A stretch of DNA of 64,000 nucleotides from Paenibacillus sp. FSL M7-0420 (GTDB lineage: Bacteria > Bacillota > Bacilli > Paenibacillales > Paenibacillaceae), in the NCBI RefSeq assembly GCF_038002345.1, contig NZ_JBBOCJ010000001.1, forward strand, positions 5,952,001 to 6,016,000. The letters run 5' to 3'. How positions within the stretch are numbered: position 1 is the first letter of the stretch; each line of letters opens with the position of its first letter. Shown here in pieces: positions 59,262 to 64,000 of the stretch. The notes below the pieces were generated by a model that was not told the origin of the DNA, made no database searches, and worked only from the letters and a program-made list of their open reading frames with translations. A program made the translations under genes and the position numbers.

Positions 59262-60962
59262 TTAGTGCAGCATCAGACAGCCAAACGGCTCAATCTCCAC
59301 AAGAAGCTTGCTTGAGCTGCGGAGGGTGAGTCCGCTTAACAGCTCAGTCAGTACTTTGGTGTCCGAACGGTAGGCGGGCAGCTCCAGATGGTAGCGGTTG
59401 GGGGAGTTATTGATAATCAGCCCCATCCGGTCCTGCCCGCTGCGCCGGACATAGCCCAGGACACCGCGCGTCTCATCTGTGAACCACGGGCGGAAGGCCC
59501 CTCTGCGCAGCACTTCATGCTCTGTTCTCAGCGAGATCAGCCGCTTGTACCAGTCCAGCAGTCCGGTATGCTGAGCCTGCTCCTCCCAGAGCATCGGCCG
59601 CCGGCAATGCGGGTCTGTAGCGCCTTCCATTCCTACCTCATCCCCGTAATAGATCATCGGCAGCCCAATATAAGTCATCTGGAAAAAAACAGCCAGCCGC
59701 ATCCGGCTCATTGCCGTAGCTTCCCGGTCCCAGCCCCGCCCCCCCTCCTTGCAGGCGGTCAGGAAACGCAGCGTATCGTGGCTGCCCAGCAGCTGGAACA
59801 TTGCCGAATTGGCCTGATCATTGTATAAGGCTTCCTGATGCAGCAGCTGCTCCATGAACCGGGCCGGCCCCGCAGACTGTGCTGCAAAAAACTCCAGCAC
59901 TGCATCCCGCAGCAGGTAATTCATGCCGCCGTCGAACTGGTCTCCCCGCAGCCAGGGCCCGGAAGCATGCATAATCTCGCCGATCAGCAGCAAGTCCGGG
60001 AATTCCGCCTTCAGCTCCCGCCGCAGTCTTGTCCAGAAGGCCGGAGTCACTTCGTTAGCCACATCCAGCCTCCAGCCGTCGATCCCGGCTTCCCGCACCC
60101 AATACCTGGCTACGTCCATCATGTAATCCGCTGCCTCAGGGTGATCCATATTCAGCTTCGGCATACTCGACTCCGCCTTGGCGAAGGTCTCATAGCCGGG
60201 AACCGGCTTAGTGCTGACCGGGAAGGAATGAATAAAGAACCAGTCCTTATAGCGTGAGGCCTCCCCATGCTCCAATACATCCCGGAAGGCAAAGAAAGTA
60301 TCGCCGGAATGGTTAAAGACCGCATCCAGCAGAACCTTCATCCCCAGCCGGTGGGCAGTCCCGACCAGCATCTTCAGATCCTCAAGCGTCCCAAAGCCGG
60401 GGTCTACCTTATAGTAATCGGAAGTATTATACTTATGCCCGGAAGGCGATTCAAAGATTGGCGTCATATAAATAGCAGTCACGCCAAGCTCTTGCAGGTA
60501 TGTAAGCTTGTCTGTAATGCCTTGAAGCGTCCCCTGATGATAGCTCTCGGGGTAAATCTGATAGACCACCGCGTCTGAACTCCAGGCAGGCAGCGCGATA
60601 GCCTGCGGGCGGTGAATATAGGCATATTGAAAGGCACCCGCCTGGTCCCTGTTCTCGGAGCTTCCCCGCTCCCCATACCATATGTATTCACCTGCGGGAT
60701 TCCCGATGTGGAACAGATACCGGCATTTGCCAGTCTCGGCCGGAATAAGGGCTTCATGAATGTCATACGCTCCGGCACAGCCGATCCGCTCCATCTCTTG
60801 CGGAAGCTCATGGCCGGGTGAATCATAACGGTCAGCGTGGACAACTGTGCAGGACAAGGACTGTCCGGTCTGCACGAATAGTCTGAGTTTAAGCAGGCGG
60901 GGGCCTGCCGGGAAGGCAAAGGGGTCCTCCGCTGTGTGATATACGAATAACCGGGTAAGCAT
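59262..60962 (-). CDS. GH13 neopullulanase/alpha-glycosidase
   Basis: The protein has 566 residues with the four GH13 regions: 'DAVFNHSGD' (I), 'GWRLDVANEV' (II, catalytic Asp), 'LLIGEIMH' (III, Glu) and 'LGSHDTLRF' (IV, Asp). A short N-terminal CBM34-like or beta domain precedes the TIM barrel. No signal peptide, so it is cytoplasmic. It would hydrolyse maltodextrins, cyclodextrins or pullulan. The start at 60962 has AAAGGAG 10 bases upstream. It is divergent from the LacI regulator gene at 61079, its likely controller. Confidence 0.92.
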   Translation of the reverse strand: MLTRLFVYHTAEDPFAFPAGPRLLKLRLFVQTGQSLSCTVVHADRYDSPGHELPQEMERIGCAGAYDIHEALIPAETGKCRYLFHIGNPAGEYIWYGERGSSENRDQAGAFQYAYIHRPQAIALPAWSSDAVVYQIYPESYHQGTLQGITDKLTYLQELGVTAIYMTPIFESPSGHKYNTSDYYKVDPGFGTLEDLKMLVGTAHRLGMKVLLDAVFNHSGDTFFAFRDVLEHGEASRYKDWFFIHSFPVSTKPVPGYETFAKAESSMPKLNMDHPEAADYMMDVARYWVREAGIDGWRLDVANEVTPAFWTRLRRELKAEFPDLLLIGEIMHASGPWLRGDQFDGGMNYLLRDAVLEFFAAQSAGPARFMEQLLHQEALYNDQANSAMFQLLGSHDTLRFLTACKEGGRGWDREATAMSRMRLAVFFQMTYIGLPMIYYGDEVGMEGATDPHCRRPMLWEEQAQHTGLLDWYKRLISLRTEHEVLRRGAFRPWFTDETRGVLGYVRRSGQDRMGLIINNSPNRYHLELPAYRSDTKVLTELLSGLTLRSSSKLLVEIEPFGCLMLH

Positions 60963-61078
60963 ACTGTATACTCTCCTTTTATGCCGCATAGAGCAGCCTC
61001 AGCAACTGTGTTATTATGACAGGTAGAACAAAGTTCGCCATTAAGGCGTACCATACCGTAAGGACGGGAGGGAAAGCT

Positions 61079-62107
61079 ATGAAAGTTACTATTAAGGATA
61101 TCGCCCAGGCAGCGGGTGTCGCGAAATCCACTGTATCCAAGGTCATGAACGACTCTCCCAAAATATCCGAGGAAACGAAGGCCAGGGTCCGGGACATCAT
61201 CAAGCAGATGAACTATACCCCGAGCAGCATCGCCACCGGACTTGCCAGACAGAGCAGCAATACGATAGCTATCCTCATTGATATGTCCAAGGAAAGTGAG
61301 TTTCTCAATCAGTTCTTTTATAACATTATCGGCGGGGTGGAGAGCATCATTGGTCCTCTGAAATATGAGCTGACCATTGCCAATATCCAGCATGACCATG
61401 CGGAGGGGCATTTCCTGCAGAGGCTGGTGCTGAATAAGCGGGTGGACGGCATTATTGCCAACACCTCGGTGCTGACTCCTGAGCTGTGCGCGGAGCTGAA
61501 CCGGCTTGAGTTCCCCTATATCTCCATCGGTGAGATCAACGCCCCGGGAATCTGGGTCGATTGTGACAATGAGCTGGGCGGATTCATGCTGACCCGGCAT
61601 CTGCTGGACCAGGGCTACCCGTCTGTGGCCTTCATCGGCGGCGAGAAGGATGAGCCGCTCTTCCTGCGCCGTGCAGCCGGCTATCAGCGGGCACTCGGCG
61701 AGGCGGGAATGGCTGTGCAGAGCGGCTGGATCATCAATGGCCGGGCGGCCCAGGAGGATGGCTATCAGGCAGCCAAGCAGCTCCTGCGAAGTGCAAATCC
61801 CCCCGGCTCCATCGTCTGCATGAGCAACTTCTCTGCTTACGGCGTGCTGCAGGCGGCCCGGGAATTGAATATCTCCATTCCTTCACAGCTGGGCATTGCC
61901 ACGTTCGATGAATATCCCTTGTCCCCCTACACCACTCCTCCGCTGACTTCACTCGATATGGATACCTTCCAGCTCGGCGCATCCGCAGGACGATTATTAA
62001 TGGACAAGCTGGATAACAAAGAAGCTGCCGTGAGCGGACAACTGCTGGAGCCAGAGTTGATTCCCCGGTTATCTTCCAAGCGAAGCGGCGGGGCTGCTGC
62101 GGAATAA
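61079..62107 (+). CDS. LacI-family transcriptional regulator
   Basis: The protein has 342 residues. An N-terminal HTH 'MKVTIKDIAQAAGVAKSTVSKVMND' in part, with hinge 'NYTPSSIATGLARQSSNTIAI', is followed by a periplasmic-binding-protein-like sensor domain ending 'ATFDEYPLSPYTTPPLTSLDMD' in part. GGGAGGG precedes the ATG at 61079. It probably represses the divergent GH13 gene in response to a maltodextrin-type sugar; the palindrome at 62154-62171 is a possible further operator. The effector is inferred. Confidence 0.92.
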   Translation: MKVTIKDIAQAAGVAKSTVSKVMNDSPKISEETKARVRDIIKQMNYTPSSIATGLARQSSNTIAILIDMSKESEFLNQFFYNIIGGVESIIGPLKYELTIANIQHDHAEGHFLQRLVLNKRVDGIIANTSVLTPELCAELNRLEFPYISIGEINAPGIWVDCDNELGGFMLTRHLLDQGYPSVAFIGGEKDEPLFLRRAAGYQRALGEAGMAVQSGWIINGRAAQEDGYQAAKQLLRSANPPGSIVCMSNFSAYGVLQAARELNISIPSQLGIATFDEYPLSPYTTPPLTSLDMDTFQLGASAGRLLMDKLDNKEAAVSGQLLEPELIPRLSSKRSGGAAAE

Positions 62108-62153
62108 CGGAACAGCAAATAGCATATAGCGAAAGTACGGTATCTTCAGTTAA

Positions 62154-62171
62154 AAGGAAACCGGTTTCCTT
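62154..62171. promoter_or_regulatory. LacI-type operator palindrome
   Basis: AAGGAAACCGGTTTCCTT is a perfect 18-base palindrome with the central CG and GAAAC half-sites of LacI-family operators. It lies 47 bases downstream of the LacI gene, with no adjacent gene it could obviously control. It may be the remnant of a regulated sugar operon that once followed. Confidence 0.72.
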
Positions 62172-62271
62172 GAGTTGAAAATACCATGCCCCCTCCTCAA
62201 TGTCAACGTGTTCACCCATTTATCATCGACGTATTGATATCTTATAGAAGGCTTTATTTTAACATCAAATC

Positions 62272-62326
62272 CTGTAGTACAAAAAAAAACGCAGTTCAGT
62301 CAAATTATTCACTCTTACTGAACTGC
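62272..62326 (-). terminator. Hairpin terminator
   Basis: GCAGTTCAGT (62291-62300) and ACTGAACTGC (62317-62326 region) pair perfectly; on the minus strand nine or more Ts follow. No minus-strand gene is visible immediately upstream. It also could stop plus-strand transcription from the LacI gene. Confidence 0.7.
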
Positions 62327-62568
62327 GCTTTAATACATAAGGCCGTATTGGACTTAAGCGGTAACGTCTTTTTGAAAACACCCGCTTTCTGTCGATCGGA
62401 CTGAACATGAAGCGAATCAATTTGCTGTAGAGTTATTGATGCCTGATGAATTGCTGTATGAATCTAAGCATGAAAATTCACAGTAAAAGAAGCTGTAGCT
62501 ATGTACGGGGTACCCTCAGGATTGGAATAACTAAAAAATTTCTCTTACACCGTTAAAATAGAATGATA
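62327..62568. other. Non-coding AT-rich region
   Basis: From 62172 to 62637 no gene is supported. Besides the operator palindrome and two hairpins I see nothing distinct. Confidence 0.45.
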
Positions 62569-62593
62569 AAGCGTGCCAATAGTGCACGCTTAT
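62569..62593 (-). terminator. Hairpin downstream of the DUF3238-like gene
   Basis: AAGCGTGC (62569-62576) and GCACGCTT (62584-62591) form an 8-bp stem; on the minus strand only TTTATC follows, so it is a weak terminator about 45 bases after the stop codon at 62638. Confidence 0.55.
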
Positions 62594-62637
62594 CATCCTA
62601 GTTGTTAAGAGAATTTTATTTCAAATATAAATCCAAT

Positions 62638-62991
62638 TTACAAGATGTTTCTTGTTGCATCAGCATGGATATCCATTGGTGGGAACAGATTTAACAAGTC
62701 CTTTTCATTAAACAGATAAATGTTCTGCCATGTCCCTCCATTTACACTGGCATAAATCTCATATGAAGGGTAACCATCATGAAGACCTTCAATCGAAATC
62801 ACAACATTCTTGTGAATCGTAACAAACAGGTGATAATTTACTGCCGGTGCTGCATTAATAAGTGGATCAGCAACATCTCCATCACACACAAATCTGTAGA
62901 AATCGGAAGCTCCACCTAAAAGATAAGAGGAATCTACTCCGACTGTAAGGCCGCTCTCGGATGCTTGCGCGGTTTTATGTGTAATATACAT
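62638..62991 (-). CDS. Unknown protein, possibly DUF3238-like
   Basis: The protein has 117 residues. 'SIEGLHDGYPSYEIYASVNGGTW' and 'PAVNYHLFVTIHKNVVI' resemble a DUF3238-type domain from Bacilli. Recognition is tentative. No signal peptide. It is divergent from the lipoprotein gene (32 bases between starts), so their promoters overlap. The region is AT-rich, unlike the preceding core, suggesting accessory DNA. Confidence 0.6.
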   Translation of the reverse strand: MYITHKTAQASESGLTVGVDSSYLLGGASDFYRFVCDGDVADPLINAAPAVNYHLFVTIHKNVVISIEGLHDGYPSYEIYASVNGGTWQNIYLFNEKDLLNLFPPMDIHADATRNIL

Positions 62992-63023
62992 ATATACTAT
63001 GTTAAATTCCGGAGGTAGAAAAA

Positions 63024-63470
63024 TTGAAAAAGTTACTTTTGCTACTGCTACCGTTGCTATTACTTTTTGTATCCTGCAGTTCTAATAAACGCACTCCAAA
63101 TACTTATCTTATTCCAAAAAATTATGTGGGTTGGGTACAGATTATTTATAATCAAGAGGGGTTTAACGCTATCGAAAAGGTTAATGGGAGAAACATTTTT
63201 ACCATTCCTGAATCTGGAGTATTAAAAACATCCACTCCAAGTGCTGAATATGGGGTAGCTATTGATGTATTTTATTATTATGATGAACAAAATACACAGG
63301 AAAAAATAGATGTCGATCAAATGATTCACGCTCACACTATAGGCGACGGCGAGTCGGTTAATAGTTCCGGTAAAATCAAAGGGCCTACGGTGCAGAGCTT
63401 TTTTGTAGGAACAGAAGCTGAGCTCAAAAATACTCCTGATCCTGACTATCCTGTTGAACTAATGAAATAG
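63024..63470 (+). CDS. Small lipoprotein, unknown function
   Basis: The protein has 148 residues. A lipoprotein signal (LLLLFVSC-S, lipidated Cys at 18) precedes a domain reading 'YLIPKNYVGWVQIIYN' and 'IFTIPESGVLKTST', a pattern seen in DUF6843-type Firmicute lipoproteins. The start is TTG at 63024 behind GGAGG. It would sit on the outer face of the membrane. A strong terminator follows. Confidence 0.78.
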   Translation: MKKLLLLLLPLLLLFVSCSSNKRTPNTYLIPKNYVGWVQIIYNQEGFNAIEKVNGRNIFTIPESGVLKTSTPSAEYGVAIDVFYYYDEQNTQEKIDVDQMIHAHTIGDGESVNSSGKIKGPTVQSFFVGTEAELKNTPDPDYPVELMK

Positions 63471-63489
63471 ACTAAAATTAATTTAGCAT

Positions 63490-63522
63490 TTAGGCTCATC
63501 CTTAACTGGATGAGCCTATTTA
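63490..63522 (+). terminator. Rho-independent terminator
   Basis: TAGGCTCATCC and GGATGAGCCTA pair perfectly around a 6-base loop, followed by TTTATTTTTT. Confidence 0.93.
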
Positions 63523-63666
63523 TTTTTTCTATGGATTTTAATATTAGTAATAATTTATAATAGATAAACAGGAACATATGTTTGCATTTTGGTTGTAATT
63601 AACAAGTATTAAAGTTCCTTTATATATAGAGATATACCAAATTCAGGACTACGGAGGCACATTATT

Positions 63667-64000
63667 ATGAAATCTACTTCGTCTATAGAGTATTACAAGA
63701 GAGAACTTTACCGTATAGCTTGGCGCATTCAACACAAGCAAAGAATTCAGTATAAAAAAGAACTACCATTAAAAATAGAAATGATAAAAAACTCTATATC
63801 AAATGATGAAATTATCGAAAAAATTCACATCAATGAATTACTTGCCTCCCTACCTTCACCCACAGGAAGGAAAATTATATATAAAATCTATATTTTGGAC
63901 ATGACAACATCACAAATTGCAAAAGAGCTTCATATCAGTCAACAGGCGGTGAGTAAATGGAAAAAGAAAATGCTGACCTATCTATATCAGAAGAGGACTT
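63667..64000 (+). CDS. Sigma-like HTH protein (partial, cut by window end)
   Basis: From the ATG at 63667 (GGAGG upstream) the frame is open for 111 codons to the window edge. Near residue 85-103 'MTTSQIAKELHISQQAVSKWKKKM' in part is a sigma-70 region 4 / LuxR-like helix-turn-helix, preceded by 'LLASLPSPTGRKIIYKIYI', which resembles the lead-in to region 4. It may be a small alternative sigma factor or phage-type regulator. The C-terminus is not seen. Confidence 0.7.
   Translation, partial: MKSTSSIEYYKRELYRIAWRIQHKQRIQYKKELPLKIEMIKNSISNDEIIEKIHINELLASLPSPTGRKIIYKIYILDMTTSQIAKELHISQQAVSKWKKKMLTYLYQKRT

Noticed and set aside
61734..62219. Minus-strand open frame of 161 codons overlapping the LacI gene
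   Set aside because: It lies mostly antisense to a well-supported LacI gene and has no family features; a GGAGG-like site near its start is probably chance.

Overview
The window is a stretch of Firmicute chromosome, most likely from a Paenibacillus or a close relative. The evidence is an alpha/beta-type small acid-soluble spore protein, the sporulation membrane protein YlbJ, a futalosine-pathway menaquinone gene (mqnE) with a UbiD-type decarboxylase, Bacillus-like yut/yun gene neighbourhoods (yutM, yutJ, yuzB, yutI; yutD, lipA, M23 peptidase), a T-box on trpS and a SAM-I riboswitch on metNIQ. The species is inferred from gene content only.

Positions 1 to about 16,150 are visibly AT-rich accessory DNA: an integrated element, with the relic of an older related one at its left edge. 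The tyrosine recombinase at 14914-15954 lies directly against the 3' end of the HesB/IscA-family gene yutM (16157-16516). A second, about 90% identical copy of the last 148 bases of that gene sits at 909-1056. Beyond it is a frameshifted fragment of a related integrase (499-690). The simplest reading is serial integration of related elements into the 3' end of yutM, each bringing a replacement 3' end. Cargo includes a three-gene operon (membrane-anchored Mrr-type nuclease, unknown protein, zinc-ribbon DUF4145 protein), a PD-(D/E)XK-like unknown protein, a serine resolvase, a serine/threonine kinase, a winged-helix replication-like module of small genes with convergent promoters, a DUF2442 gene and a DUF2971-like gene. 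There are no phage structural genes and no recognisable relaxase. This is the part most likely to hold undescribed (probably defence) biology.

Positions 16.1-28.6 kb are GC-richer core: yutM, mqnE, an NDH-2-like dehydrogenase, DUF1450 and NifU-like proteins, the methionine importer metNIQ under a SAM riboswitch, a HEPN-domain protein, UbiD decarboxylase, heme A synthase ctaA, a thioredoxin and a MurJ/YtgP-like flippase. A solo tnpB insertion (about 28.66-30.23 kb) abuts the stop codon of the next gene.

Positions 30.2-46.1 kb hold a DUF456 protein, a HAD phosphatase, two tandem class B penicillin-binding proteins, a membrane transglutaminase-like protein, an MFS transporter, a Toprim protein, Sco and ctaB (cytochrome oxidase assembly, matching ctaA), a YfhP-like protein, trpS with its T-box, an aldose epimerase and a spore protein. 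Positions 46.1-62.1 kb hold a PepF oligopeptidase, YycC-like and DUF2225 proteins, truncated hemoglobin, ylbJ, NAD kinase, a secreted stalk-domain protein followed by an S41 protease sharing the same type of domain, YutD with a long repetitive tail, lipoyl synthase, an M23 peptidase and a divergent GH13 glycosidase/LacI regulator pair. From about 62.2 kb the DNA turns AT-rich again, with a small unknown protein, a lipoprotein and a sigma-like HTH gene cut by the window edge.
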